Assembly: GCA_964058845.1 (NCBI GenBank)
Contig: CAXKVR010000138.1
Coordinates: forward strand, 62,001 to 126,000
Direction: 5' to 3'
DNA: 64,000 bases
Source of the DNA: Carex sylvatica
Lineage: Eukaryota; Streptophyta; Magnoliopsida; Poales; Cyperaceae
Shown: positions 45,776-57,590 of the stretch, piece after piece
How the letters are laid out: every line of letters starts with the position of its first letter
How positions within the stretch are numbered: position 1 is the stretch's first letter
The notes under the pieces: generated by a model
The model's database searches: none
Told to the model about the DNA's origin: nothing
What the model saw: the letters and a program-made list of their open reading frames with translations, nothing else
Program-made: the position numbers and the translations under genes

Positions 45776-48459
45776 CATATGAGGAGTAAATTATATATGT
45801 ATCAATTAGGAATAATATACATAATGTATGGATTAAACTAATCTCGACATATATATGCTTTTAGGTAAATTTAACTAAAAGTCGCGCGGTAATAGATCTG
45901 AACAATAAATTGAAGATTATTTCAATTTGTTTCAAAATCAAGGAGTAAATTAGTGTTACGTTGGCTAATTATTTAAATACAAGGAGGGGTAGTAAATTAA
46001 CTTGCATCTGAAAATGTATAAATATATATGTAATGAAGTACCAAAGATAAGGCTCCTAGGTAGTTAATGTAGCTATGAAATGTATTTCTACGCACAGAAG
46101 TTGTGGTTTTATGTATGCGTCAAATAATCAAGGGTAGATTTATATGCTATATATGTACGGTAAAAAATAATTAATGCTTTGTGTACTATTAATATATAGA
46201 TGCACAATTAATCAGGAATATTTATAGAATTGGTGGCATGCAGCACTGTCCTAAGATTAATTGGATGCTAACAATAATACTTTAACGATACAATACAATC
46301 AGCTTGAAGTTGTTTGGAAAAGTTAATGCAAACATATGCTCATGCTTGTTTTACACAGGTTGGTCAAAGATGGTCTTTCACCAAAGTTAGCTCTTAAAAG
46401 ATGAGAAAAAGTGGAAGAAGATACCCTTTAATCTGAATTCATAGCTTTACAAAAGAAAATACAAAAAGAGTTGCACCCCTCTCAGAATTTGTCACAAGCT
46501 TTGCACAAAAGCACTAAACAAAGATAAATTGTTGGATTAATGCCAATATTCATTCTGAGTAACCAAAAGCAAATTATGAACTCCCAAACTGATTCCATTA
46601 GCTTTGTTTCAAATAGACACAGATCACCCCCCCCCCCCCCCCCCCCCCTTTTTTTACCTATCTCTCTTACAAACACACAATGATTTTTCCGGTAGTTTGA
46701 TTTGACGAGTTAAAAACTAGAACCACTATAAAGGAGAATTTGCATGTTACTCTATTCCACTAAAACTCATCATCTCAAGAGGAAAAATATCATATCTAAT
46801 GTGTCCATGCCATGCATACACAACAAAGACTGTTCAAATATATATATATATATATATATATATCTATATAATATATATATATACGTGCATAGAGCAAAAC
46901 TAGGAAGGAAGAAGAACTTAAAATCAAAGAAATGTTTAATTGAGCTAGCTACAGAAACTCAACGTGCACATCAATGTAAGAAATATCTCTATCAGCAAGA
47001 CCTTAATTGCATATATAGTTATTATGTTCACGGCCGATACAAAGATTGTCCTACCCTAAGTCCCTAATTTTACTGCTGTAGATGAAAGCCAATCTATATT
47101 AACAATCTACCTAATTTAGATGAGAAGGCTCTTAATAAATATCTAAAGGAGGCAACAATAGATGAAGATTCTCTCACTAGCTAGCTAACTAACTATGAAA
47201 TCCTACTACAATAGGCTACAACTCTCTTTTGTTGTTCAAATGCTTGGGACTCTCTCTCCCTTCCAACCCCCCTCCAAATTTCCAGGTACGTACTCATCTA
47301 TTCACTGTTCGGGACAAAAAGTAAGCTTCCAATTACTACAGACCAAAATGGCAAGTGCATTCACACTGCATGCGTGCATATAGTTGAGCTGACTTTCATG
47401 TATTATATGACCGGTCATAAGCTAACCAACGTATAATTGCTATGTCTTTATGATAACTGACATTTACATCAGACAAATCTTACATATATTTTGTCAACGC
47501 CATTTATATGAAATTTGTTTACCCGACAGACATTTATGCATTGATTAGTCAAACTAGCTAGCTAGTCAGGTCCACTTCACTATCTAATCTCATTGCATGT
47601 CCTATAAGAAGCAAATGAACAAACATAAGCTTATCAATGCCATATATATCCTAAAATTTGAGAATGCAGCAATATGCAAAGTTTAATATAAATTTTAATT
47701 TACTGAGAATCTATATGAAGCTGTCTTATATATATATTTTTAAAAAGTATTACAAAGCTATATAAGTTAAAAAGGAAAAATAAATCTATCAGCAGAAGTT
47801 AATATTTATTCCAAGTATATATCTACATTTTATTTTTCAAATAAAATTGGAAATGATATGTCTGAATTGTTTTAAATATATGTGAAGGAAAAAAGTAAAA
47901 GAAAAAAATATTCATAGCAAACTGCATATCTTTGTAATTCAAGCATCTTTTTCCAAACTAAATTATACATGATTCTAGAGATGAACATGTAAGAAACCAA
48001 TCACTAATAAGAGAAGAAGTTCCACACTGCATTTGCATCAACTAATGCATCACTGATACTGAAAGATTAAAAAAAAAAAAAAAAAAAAAGAGAAAAAAGA
48101 AAAGAAATGGGAGGAGGACACATACCCTGGTTCTCATGCACTTGTATACATGGTTAACTAAGGAAAGCATACAATCAAGAGATCTAAGGTGTGTTAATTA
48201 ACTAAAAACAGAACCCATAGAAATATCAAAAAAAAAGCCCCATGCTTTAAACACTATCCCCTAATATAAAGCTAAAGAACAAATCCACTTCAAAGTGTCC
48301 AAGAAATCCCCAAACTTTTGAAAAGAGAAATAATGCTACATAATAAGTACTAATTAAAGTTTACCCGTTTGCATGCGAAGAAACAAATAATGCCACCACA
48401 ATGTTAATGCCAAGCACCTTGAGATCCTTCAAATTTGATAACAAGAATTGGACCACACG
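45776..48459. other. Intergenic and 3' flank of the Dof gene
   Basis: No other gene is supported. Present are a 22-C tract at 46627-46648, an interrupted (TA)n tract at about 46838-46880, and a run of A at about 48068-48088. The 3' UTR of the Dof gene should occupy the last 200-300 bases before 48460. The 107-codon ORF at 46744-47067 reads through the (TA)n tract and is rejected. Confidence 0.45.
46627..46648 (+). repeat. Run of 22 C
   Basis: The tract lies between AGATCA and a T run. It equals poly-G on the - strand. It is a possible i-motif or G-quadruplex site, and its length may be subject to sequencing error. Confidence 0.8.
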
Positions 48460-49610
48460 CTATGAAGGGTTCCCGGTTGATTGAGAGTTGAATCCTGGCA
48501 AATCTGATGCCCATCCACTTGTATTGGCGCCGGACATGTCTCCACCACCACTTGCTCGGATAGCATTGTTACCACTATTCCAAACATTCTCACCATGAAT
48601 AACACCCATATGCTGTCTATCATCCATCTTGACTGCAGCCATATGTGCAATAAGTCCTTGCCGTGACAACCCCCCTTCACCTATTCCGCTGCTTCCGTCT
48701 AACCCTAGACGGTACATGGCTGACATCTGCGGCACTGCTTGTTGACTGGTGTCCAATCCACCAAAGAAAGGATATTGCTGCATATGTTGCATCAAAGTGG
48801 AACCACCACTTGAAGTAGTGTAGTCTATTGATTCAAGAGGTTGCCCCATTCCGGCAAAACCTAACCCTATGTTAGGTGCACCATAATCCAACATCGGGTT
48901 AAGTGCGCCCAAAAAGGGCAAACGAGTCGTAGGTATTGCTGAGATGGTTGTGGTAGCTGAAGCCGAAGAAACAGAAGTGACAGAAGAAGAAGATGACTTG
49001 TTAGCAGAGGAGGCTGATTTTGATCTTTTGTTGCGGCGGCACCCACCTCCAACAGGTACGTTGCGTAAGGCCCCTCCACGTGTCCAATACCTGCGGCATG
49101 TCTTACAAAAATGTCGTGGCTGAGTCAAGCTATAGTTGTTGTAGTAGCAAAATTTTGTGTTGATGGATTCGCATCGTGGACACTTAAGGGCTTGCTCAGG
49201 TTGTGGAAGCCTTGCTTGGCGAGCCCGTTCTGACATGGATCCAGGTCGGGTTGCAGAACTCGGGTTTGAACTTGAGGCCGGTATGCCCGTTTCTGGACGA
49301 GGTGGTACCATAGCTCCAACTGAGGCTGTGGCACCACTGAGAGGAATATGTGTATGCGCATCGGAGCTTCTGGGAAGTCCTTGTTGCTGATTTAACTATA
49401 TTATCACAAGAAAAAATAATTAAAAGGAGAATTTAAGCAGCGGATATTCAAGAGGAGATAAAGGAGAATATTTTGTTTCAACAACATATTATACTTTCTA
49501 GAGATGAATATCGGAGAAAACTTGGATTAGAAAAGCAGAGAAAGGAAAAGAGAACAAACCTGGTTCCAGTTAGGAGGATCTAGGTAGATAGGAACAGAAG
49601 GAAAAACCAT
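48460..49610 (-). CDS. Dof zinc-finger transcription factor, two exons
   Basis: Exon 1 is 49610-49560 (17 codons, [17 protein letters not shown]) and exon 2 is 49386-48460, joined in phase 0 across a GT..AG intron of 173 bp. The product has 325 residues. The Dof domain spans about residues 84-138, with the zinc-binding cysteines at 86, 89, 111 and 114 (CPRC, 21 residues, CKTC) and the [20 protein letters not shown] tail. A basic RNKRSKS and a Ser-rich linker follow. Dof proteins bind AAAG-core DNA in the nucleus. The short first exon with [15 protein letters not shown] is typical of the group with Arabidopsis DOF2.4, DOF5.1 and OBP3. Membership in that group is inference, as is any role in vascular or light regulation. 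The frame is open throughout and no defect is visible. Confidence 0.95.
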
Positions 49611-51153
49611 GGTGTGGATGTTTATTCTTTAATTTCTCTCTTTATTGTCTCTCCTTTTTTTTGTCCCTCCTTTTTGTGGGGGTAGTGTTAATGCTTCTTT
49701 GAAAAAGGTTGACGGTTTCTTATTAGAGATGGTGGAGAATCACATCCATAAGGGCTTCACAAAGAGAAGAAGAGACTATGGCGAGAGAGAGAGAGAGAGA
49801 GTACAAGGGAAAGCAAAAGAATTTTATCAACTATCTGGATGGTGGTTCTTATATTTTATTTTTGTGGGTGGGGTTACAGGAATTAATGTTATAGTGTGAC
49901 TGTGTGATAGAGATCTTGAGAGACAGAGAGATTTTCTTCGTTTCTAAGGTGTGAGGGAAGGGTTAAGTGGCAAGGCTGCTCATGCATGAAAAGTTGAGAT
50001 TAGAAAAAGAAAAAGAAGATCTCAGATCATGGGCCATATACAACCCGTGGGTGGCTGTTCGTCGATAGGGATGATATCTCAAATTCTCAATTATGTATAT
50101 TATGGAAGAAATAATTATAATCGAAAGATAATGAACAGCGAATAGCGTCAGCAAGAGGCAAAGTGTGGACATGGTTAAGTAATTCTCTATGTATTTTTTT
50201 TTTTGAAAAACACGGTTAGCTAATTCTTTTTTTTTTTTTTAAGTTAAGGTTAACTAATCTTAAGCCCACACAAATAGTTACACGCTTGCAAATTGCATAT
50301 GTTGTATTCAATCTCATTCGTTTTCAGACTTACAGTGGCAATAAACTTTCTTAAAATATTGATATTCCATATATATACTTCCTATTTGTAGAAGAGAGTG
50401 TTATTTTGAGAGTAATAATTATAATATTGAACATTAAGAGAATTTTCTCTCTTAATATCTAAATTTATCCTTATTCAGAACTCTTCAGTTATGGTCTAAA
50501 CTTCATTATGTATTATTATGTATGTGAAAGTAAGTAATTAGAAAGAAAATCCATAAATGGTTTGTTATTCTTTATTTATTTTCAAATGCAAATGACAAAC
50601 TAAGTGATAACAGGAGATCCATATATGGACTTAGCACAGTGGTACGAGTTCTAGTCTCTTTTTGGAGAGAAGAAAAGCATGTTCAATTAATTAGATGCCA
50701 TTTTTTTTGAAATAGTAGGCTTTGCTGCATAATTTCAATGTCAACAATTATTTAGCAACTTGTGTAGCATCGGAGATTATATATTGTTCATTCTTAATTA
50801 TAAAATAACCTTAAAACTTTTCAACTATGGTATTTATGTCTAAAGAGATGACATATATGACAAGGTAATTTTTATTGTACAAGAAAAAAGAAATTAAGAA
50901 ACAAATTAATACCAGATCACCAGATAAAACTAAACGTCTTTTTTTTTTTTTTTGCAATTTACACCTACTTTGATGGCACCAACTAGCACTTTCCAATTTC
51001 TTAAACAGAAAGAAAAAGTATATACCTTTGCATATTTAAGATTATTTTATCATTCTCCGTATTCCTGATCATATAGCTAAATTAAAAACCTGTTGATTGA
51101 CAGTTAAAAAGTACATTCCCAATTTTGCTTGTTTCAGAAGATTTCTTGCTGAC
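49611..51153. other. Leader and upstream region of the Dof gene
   Basis: Reading away from the start codon on the - strand, 49620-49960 is rich in CT (a (GA)n tract at about 49783-49801 on the + strand), as is common in plant leaders and GAGA-type promoters. The rest is AT-rich with T runs near 50192 and 50230 and at 50940. No TATA box was chosen with confidence and no other gene is seen. Confidence 0.45.
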
Positions 51154-51367
51154 ACTTCGGAGGAGTAGGTCCGATGCCCATTGGACCTACTTTGGTTCGA
51201 TGGGTGATCTGGCCATCCAATTGCATCAAAAATTGTGCGCTCTGTATTAAAATCCGTATGATTTTTTATCAATTTCCGTGCACATAGATCTTACTACTAA
51301 TCCTACGGTGATAGAGCTAATTAAACCTAAAAGTAAGTCCATGCCCATCGAACCTACTCCTATTTCT
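51154..51367 (-). mobile_element. 214-bp Mutator-like MITE, family TAGGTCCGATG, inverted copy
   Basis: A perfect 9-bp duplication CTTGCTGAC lies at 51145-51153 and 51368-51376. The left end is ACTTCGGAGGAGTAGGTCCG and the right end is GAACCTACTCCTATTTCT. It is the reverse of the copies at 14738 and 39292. Confidence 0.92.
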
Positions 51368-51376
51368 CTTGCTGAC

Positions 51377-52424
51377 CCTAATTAATTAAGCACCAGAAAA
51401 TGGCAAAAGGACAACAGGATGCAACTAATGAAATGGAGTGGCCGGTTGAGAAAACTATATATTGCAGTGCTGGTATATGTTGCAATAATTAATAATTTGC
51501 ACAGGTAGTTATTAATTTGCTGATGTTGAAATATATTGACGTTATGTCAGTTAGCTGATGGATCTAAACTGGGGACTATATAGGAGGATCTACATATATC
51601 TTAGTGCTTAGCCACCCTCATAATTTCAAACTTTTTAATCATGTATATTAAAATTTGATCAAATTTTTATTTTTCTGAAAGATTATATATAGTTCAACTC
51701 TCTCACGAAATATTAAATGTATACTTATAACCTAGTGATTATAATTATATTTAGTGGTTGTGGAGACGAGTCCAAATCTTAGTTACCACACATTATGTGT
51801 TTTCACATATTTTGCATTTTATGTTTCAGTTCCTAGATATCTAAATTTTCTAATTACACTTGTCATCTAAAGTTATTTTTCTGGTTTTCTAATGATATTT
51901 AAGGTGCTTGATAGAATTTTTTTGGAAGTTTTTGGGAAAAAAAGTTGCAAGGACGAGAGAGATTTAATTATCGGTAAAGTTTGTTAAGTTTTGGATGTGG
52001 TTTAATTTGATGGGCGAAGTTAATTAATTAATGGCGAAAATCAATATAGATGACTATTGGAATGAATTATGATAAAGATTAGGGTTATAAAAATAAAATA
52101 ATTATATTCATCCCCACAATTCTATCCCCCTCTATCTTCGCAGCTACAATTTGGAAATATTGTACTATGGTCCCCACTAATTATTACACTTTTAAAATTA
52201 AAAGATCCACGTTAAATAAGGAATGTGATAATTATTTAGAGATTGTACTATGGTTCTCACGAATTATTTAAACACTTCTAAAATTAGAGGGTTCACTTCT
52301 AAAATTAGAGGGTCCACTTCTAAAAGTAGAAGTTGTACTATGGTTCTACTAATTATTTATCTATACAAAAAAATATTCATCACGATAAACGTATACGAGA
52401 TGATTATTCAAATATTTTTACATA
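51377..52424. other. Intergenic, with short direct repeats next to the copia element
   Basis: No gene is supported. At 52140-52345 the phrases TTGTACTATGGTYC, CTAATTATT and ACTTCTAAAATTAGAGGGT recur two to three times in direct orientation, a small degenerate tandem repeat. Confidence 0.5.
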
Positions 52425-52429
52425 GGTAT

Positions 52430-52657
52430 TGTTGAATTTTAGAGATAGATAGTATAAAATGGAGAGAGAAAAATATATTGAGAAAAAAAGGTGTCTTTCT
52501 TATTACAAGATTTCCTATTTGTAACTACAAGGTTCAAAAATAGCCGTTGGTACTATTTTCTATTTTAGTAAGGAAGGTACACGTTACTGTTATCTATCTA
52601 TAAATAAGTAAATTTCTATTTCTATATTAATTAAATAATGAGATCTATATTTTAACA
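52430..52657 (-). repeat. 3' LTR of the copia element (228 bp)
   Basis: It has the borders TGTTGAATTTTAG and ATATTTTAACA. It differs from the 5' LTR by a few substitutions and by lacking about six bases near CTATCTATATTTGTAAATAA. Both LTRs read TGTT..AACA on either strand. Confidence 0.95.
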
Positions 52658-52668
52658 CCCCCCCCCCC
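52658..52668 (-). other. Polypurine tract of the copia element
   Basis: On the - strand this is a run of 11 G directly upstream of the 3' LTR, where the plus-strand primer for reverse transcription lies. A pure G run is an extreme form of polypurine tract. Confidence 0.8.
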
Positions 52669-53350
52669 TAAGCTAGGAATGTATATATCATATAGTCCTA
52701 GATTGCTAGTAATCATTTTAAATGGATTCAAGTCCAAGCCTTTGGTGAAAATATCTGCAAGTTGATCTTCACTTTTAACATACGGTATTTCTATTTCTTT
52801 TGCTTGAACTTTCTCTCTAATGAAGTGACAATCTATTTTTATATGTTTCGTTCGCTCATGAAACACGGAATTTGATGCTATGTATCGTGCCGAGTTGTTA
52901 TCGCGAAACATTTTCGTAGGTTCTTGTGTTTTAAATCCCATGTCCGATAAGAGTTGCTTAATCCAAGTTAATTCGCTTGCGGTTGATGCCATGGCACGAT
53001 ACTCCGCTTTGGCACTTGAACGTGCCACAACATTTTATTTCTTGCTTTCTCATGTGACTAAGTTTTCATCTACAAATGTGTAAAAACTGGTTGTCGATTT
53101 TCTGTCAAAGTTTCCGGCCCAATTTACATCGAAATAGCCACATATGTTGTTAGAGTTATTGTTTTTCATCAAAATGACCCTTTCCTAGATTCCCTTTTAA
53201 ATATCTCAAAATTCTATTTATAGCTTCTAAATGTGGTGTTCTAGGTGAGTGCATGAACTTACTAATTTGGCTTACGAAAAAAGATATATTCGGACGAGTA
53301 ACCGTTAGGTTGATCAATTTTCCCACAAGTCTTTGAAATTGGTTCATGTC
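52669..53350 (-). pseudogene. Copia RNase H and connecting region
   Basis: The upstream part reads QRLVGKLINLTVTRPNISFF and HLEAINRILRYLKG, the usual link between reverse transcriptase and RNase H. The RNase H part reads ARSSAKAEYRAMASTASEL, RDNNSARYIASN, FHERTKHIKIDCHFIRE and DQLADIFTKGL. The two parts are separate reading frames, so at least one frameshift or stop lies between them. The C terminus ends just before the polypurine tract. Confidence 0.9.
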
Positions 53351-54300
53351 TTTTATTGGTTCACCATCTTCACTATTTAATTTATGGTTGTAATCAAATT
53401 GGGGTAGAGGCCGATTTGCATCCTAGTTTATCGGTTTCTTTTAATAAATCAAGTGTATATTTCCTTTGTGAGATAAAAAGTTCTTTATTTGAAAAAGTCA
53501 CTTTTATTCCTAAAAAATACTTGAGGTATCCTAAATATTTTATATCAAAATTTTCTTTTAGTTGTTTTTTGATTGTTTGGATATGTTCAAAATTATTTCC
53601 AGTAATTATAATGTCATCTACATATACTAGAATTAGAGTTGTGTTGGTTCTGTCACAATTGGTAAATAGAAAATGGTCGGCATTACTAACCTTAAAATTA
53701 CAAGAAAGTAAATAAGAGCTAAGTTTGCCATATACCATGCCCTTGGAGATTGCTTCAATCCGTAGATTGATTTATTTAGCCAACAAATCAAGTTAGAATT
53801 GTTTTTCAATTTATGACCGGATGATAATGTCATATACATCTCCTCTTCAAGTGTTCCTTGAAGGAAAGCATACATTATTTACCGCAATAGAGAATAAAAT
53901 TCTAACGGTATTTATTTTTGCCACCGGTGAAAAGGTTTCGTTATAATCTATTCTATAGGTTTGAGTAAATCCTTTAGCAACTAATCTTGTCTTATACCAT
54001 TCTATGGTACCATCACTATTATATTTAATTTTATATACTCATTTACATCCAACCGGTTTCTTATTTTTTGGTAAGAGGACTATTTTTCAAGTTTCATTTT
54101 GTTTCAAGGCATTAAGTTCTTCTTTCATGGCTTTGCACCAAATTAGATTTTCAATGGCATCTTGATAATTATTTGGTTCTAATTTATTTTTAACACAAGT
54201 GAGAAATGTATGGTATTCGGATGAAATTTTGTCATAAGAAACAAAATTTTCTATTGGGTATTGAACTATGTAGATTTCATAATCTCTAAGTTTAGTTTAT
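53351..54300 (-). pseudogene. Copia reverse transcriptase
   Basis: The 5' part (about 54060-53880) reads [18 protein letters not shown] and [15 protein letters not shown]. It is followed by [12 protein letters not shown] and SIYGLKQSPRAWY. The catalytic YVDD motif lies in LILVYVDDIIITGN (about 53640-53600), with YFLGIKVTFSNKELFISQRK downstream. The frame changes more than once between 53900 and 53700, and a stop interrupts the region upstream of DGTIEW. The protein is not functional as it stands. Confidence 0.9.
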
Positions 54301-54459
54301 GGTATTTGTATCCTAGGTGACCTTCTAACTCCTAAGTTATTTTGTACTAAACCTTCACTTGTGTTTTTATTAATTTCACTAACTTCATTTTCACAAATAT
54401 TGGTTGGTTCACAATCTAAGTCATCCATGTAAGGCATCACAATGTGGTTGCTTATATTT

Positions 54460-55715
54460 GTTTAGTCAAATACTTTTTCTTTGAAGTATGACTCATTTTC
54501 AAAAAAATGTAACATTTCTAGAATGATATATTTTTTATTAATTGGATCATAACATTTATAACCCTTTTTGTAATATGAGTATCCTAAAAAATATAGTTTT
54601 TTGTGACACAAAATCAAGTTTATCTTTTCTTTTGATATGCACAAAACTTGTGCAATCAAATATTCTTAAATGATCATATGTAATTTTTTGTTGGTAGATG
54701 ATTTCTAACGAACTTTTATTACATAAACCTACACTTGGTAATCTATTAATTAAATGTGTGGCACAAAGTAGGACATCCGGCCAATAAATTTTAGGAACAT
54801 TATTTTGAAATAATAAAGTTCGTGTCATTTCTAATAAATGTCTATTTTTCTTTCCGATACTCCATTTTGTTCCGGAGTATTTATACAAGTTGTTTAATGT
54901 ATGATTCATTTTTCTCTACAAAGGCTTGAAAATTTGTTGTTTATAAATTCGGTTCCATTATCCGATCTAAAAATTTTGAGTTTGACATTAAATTGAGTTT
55001 CTATAAGGCATAAGAATTCAAAAAAATATCAAAATACTTCATCTTTAGATTTTAATAAATACAACCAAGTAGTTTTTGAGAAATCATCAATAAAAATAAC
55101 AAAATAGTTAAATCCATTATATGAATCAATTGGGGTCGGTCCCCATACATCGGAGTGAACTAAATCAAATAAAACTTTAGTTTTGCTAAAGGAAGGTACA
55201 AAAGGAAGCTTTGTTTGCTTAGCTAACTTACATATTTCACAATTCATATAATTTGAATTTTTAAAAATACTACTTAAAGTCTTGTCGGATGGATTCCCAA
55301 GTCTTTTGTGCCATAGATCAAAATTAACGGTCTTTGCGAAAGCACACAAATTAAATTGCTTAGAATTCAATAAATAATGTCTGTTTTGTAAAAATCTCTC
55401 ACCAATCTTGACTCTGGTTTTCCGGTCCTGAAATACGACATTTTTATAAGAGAAAATTGCATTACAATTTAATTCTTGTATTAATTTATTTATAGAAAGT
55501 AAGTTTATGGAAAATGTTTCTAAGTATAAAATATTTTTAATTAACTTGTTACATAAATTAATTTTTCCTAAGCCATTTATTGGTGCCTTAATGCCATTTG
55601 CAACTAAGACAAATTTATCATTCTTGGTCGAGTATATATTTGATAACAATTATTTGTTATCAAACATATGGTTAGTTGCTCCACTATCTATAATAATTTG
55701 GTTAAAAAATATATA
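54460..55715 (-). pseudogene. Copia protease and integrase
   Basis: The protease active-site motif IIIDSGATNHM lies near 55700-55660 and is followed by a stop codon. Next comes the GAG-pre-integrase region and the integrase HHCC zinc finger (LWHKRLGN, then CEICKLAKQTK, about 55310-55200). The catalytic core follows with HSDVWGP and FIDDFSKTTWLYL and, after a broken stretch at 55030-54910, RSDNGTEF. The C-terminal part (KKNRHLLEMTRTLLF, YWPDVLLCATHLINRLPS) is in another frame. At least three disabling changes are visible. Confidence 0.9.
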
Positions 55716-55799
55716 TTTTGAGTTAGAGACAATACCACATGCACTAGGGGTGTTTTAGCTCCCAAGCAGTGCAGAAAGATGCTCCAGAGCTTGTTTCAC

Positions 55800-56110
55800 T
55801 TGATCCCCAGCGCCATATACACCTCCTGACCCGTTTATTGACCCGCCAGCACCATAATAGGCTCCTTACCCGGTTGAACTTTACCCGCCAGCACAATTCA
55901 GCCCCTGACCCGGTTGAACTGACCCGCCAGCGCCATATTGGAACTGACCCGCTATACCTGATCCATTTCCGAAAAAACTTGAGTTAACGGGTCCGCCTGG
56001 GTGGTAAACGAGTCCGCCTGGGTTGTAGCCGGGTCTGCCTGGGTTGTAACCGAGTCCGACTGGTTTGTTGGGTCTGACAGAGAAGGAAATAGATCTGCCA
56101 GGGTAGAAAT
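55800..56110 (-). repeat. Gly/Pro/Tyr-rich repeat coding for the gag-protease linker
   Basis: On the - strand this part reads as successive GYNPG-type units (GLGYNPGRPGYNPGGLVYHP, then QFQYGAGGSVQPGQG). At DNA level CCGCCTGGGTNGTA and ACCCGCCAGCRCC words repeat. It lies between the zinc knuckle and the protease. It also yields a spurious + strand ORF at 55769-55987. Confidence 0.7.
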
Positions 56111-56208
56111 TGGCTCAAGATCCGAGTTCAGTCGAACCCGCTATGCCACTGAACTCATTTTCTTCCTTTAAGACAGCAAAGGTCTTATTTTTTTCCACTG
56201 TTTCTTTC

Positions 56209-57044
56209 TCAATTTTGTCCATCTCCTCCCTTCTCCGCCCCTCTAATTTTTTTAGGTTTGAGATGCGGATAGAGAAACCAACACCGATCTTGAGTGTGAC
56301 CCTCTCTTTTACAGTGATTGCATTTTTCATTTTTGTTTTGATTTGGTCGGTTTTGATTGAAATTGGGGTATTTTAAAGCTAAACTACGAGTCTTGTGTTC
56401 CACAAATTTTGTGATTTGTGGACCATCCATGACAGATTTTCTACTTTCCTCTTATTGAATTAAGTTTTGAATTTGAGAATAAGAGGGAAAAGGTACCGTA
56501 GTCATGATTTGAGACCTTAACCCGATGAGGTATTGAAAGATGTCATCTTCTTCATCTTGTTTCTGAGGTGTGGTCAAATCTGTAGTTAGAGGCCGGTAAG
56601 TTTGAAGTTCGGCCTTTTTATTCTTAAGAGCACCGAGGTACTCGGTATTACTTCTTGATCCTTGCTTTTCTTGTTGAATTTCTTGCATAAGTTGATAGAT
56701 ATGAAATAATTGTTTTGTTACCCGTACATGGTATTTATGGCTTTCCACAACTCATACGCTGTGTCGGCCATCTTGAAGAGGTCGGCTACAGTTGGCTCCA
56801 TTGACAACATGAGCAAGGTTATGATTATATCATTTTTTCTTCTCCAATTTTTCGCTGTCTTTTTTTCGATTTCAATCTGATTTTCTGAATTTGCTGCCGT
56901 TGGCTCTTTCGTCTCGCCGGTGATATATTCTAACACCTCCCGACCACTTAGAGCTCTATATGCAGCCTTTGCCCATGACAAATAATTTTGGCCATTGAAC
57001 AAAATGTGTGTTAGCTTTTGTTACCCTTGCCCTTCTTGAGCCAT
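56209..57044 (-). pseudogene. Copia gag
   Basis: The predicted start is the ATG at 57044 (MAQEGQG), and codon 8 is TAA. The same frame continues with the gag core (LFNGQNYLSWAKAAYRALSG, LLMLSMEPTVADLF, AYELWKAINTMYG). A frame change near 56726 leads to LFHIYQLMQEIQQEKQG and IFQYLIGLRSQI, and a TAA sits at 56452. The zinc knuckle CNHCKREGHTQDRC (CX2CX4HX4C) is at about 56330-56285. Confidence 0.9.
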
Positions 57045-57134
57045 TTTGAATTTTTATTGATTTTCGCTATTTTTTTGGTACCGACTAGCTTTGCTTGTTT
57101 ATGTGGTACTTGAGCGGTATAGTTCAGATCTGTT

Positions 57135-57146
57135 GCTCTGATACCA
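57135..57146 (-). other. Primer-binding site for initiator tRNA-Met
   Basis: The - strand reads TGGTATCAGAGC and directly follows the 5' LTR end at 57147 without a spacer. Confidence 0.95.
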
Positions 57147-57380
57147 TGTTGAATTTTAGAGATAGATAGTATAAAATGAAGAGAGAAAAATATATTGAGA
57201 AAAAAAGGTGTCTTTCTTATTACAAGATTTTCCATTTATAACTACAAGGTTCAAAACTAGTAGTTGGTACTATTTCCTATTTTAGTAATGAAGGTACACG
57301 TTACCGTTATCTATCTATATTTGTAAATAAGTAAATTTCTATTTCTATATTAATTAAATAATGAGATCTATATTTTAACA
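57147..57380 (-). repeat. 5' LTR of the copia element (234 bp)
   Basis: The borders are TGTTGAATTTTAG and ATATTTTAACA. It is six bases longer than the 3' LTR through an insertion near CTATATTTGTAAATAAG and has a few substitutions, so the insertion is not very recent. Confidence 0.95.
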
Positions 57381-57590
57381 GGTATAAATACTCTAGTGTA
57401 TAAGTATAAATACTTGTAATATTTGATATTAATACTTTCATATGTCAGTCAGTGTCATATGTAAAAAATACTTGCATGATAAGGTATAAATACTTGTGGG
57501 ATGACGAACCTGAAAGTACTTCATCATAGATCTCATTTGAAAGAGAAAATTGCGTAGAAGACGTTCGTGGTTTTAAATTCACAAAATTCC

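Larger units (their letters stand above)
52430..57380 (-). mobile_element. Complete Ty1/copia LTR retrotransposon, coding region dead
   Basis: The 4,951-bp element is flanked by the exact 5-bp duplication GGTAT (52425-52429 and 57381-57385). On the - strand the order is 5' LTR (57147-57380), primer site, gag, protease, integrase, reverse transcriptase, RNase H, polypurine tract, 3' LTR (52430-52657). Integrase before reverse transcriptase defines the copia superfamily. The two LTRs are nearly identical apart from a small indel. The coding region contains several stop codons and frameshifts, so it could move only with help from another copy. The size and short LTRs fit small copia lineages; I do not assign one. 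Confidence 0.97.

Noticed and set aside
46744..47067. 107-codon + strand ORF
   Set aside because: It depends on a (TA)n tract that yields an Ile-Tyr run and has no other protein-like feature.
53356..53715. 119-codon + strand ORF
   Set aside because: It is antisense to the copia reverse transcriptase.
55769..55987. 72-codon + strand ORF
   Set aside because: It is the antisense of the Gly/Pro-rich gag linker of the copia element.
57011..57235. 74-codon - strand ORF as the gag N terminus
   Set aside because: It begins inside the 5' LTR and runs through the primer site in another frame. The gag core is in frame with the ATG at 57044.
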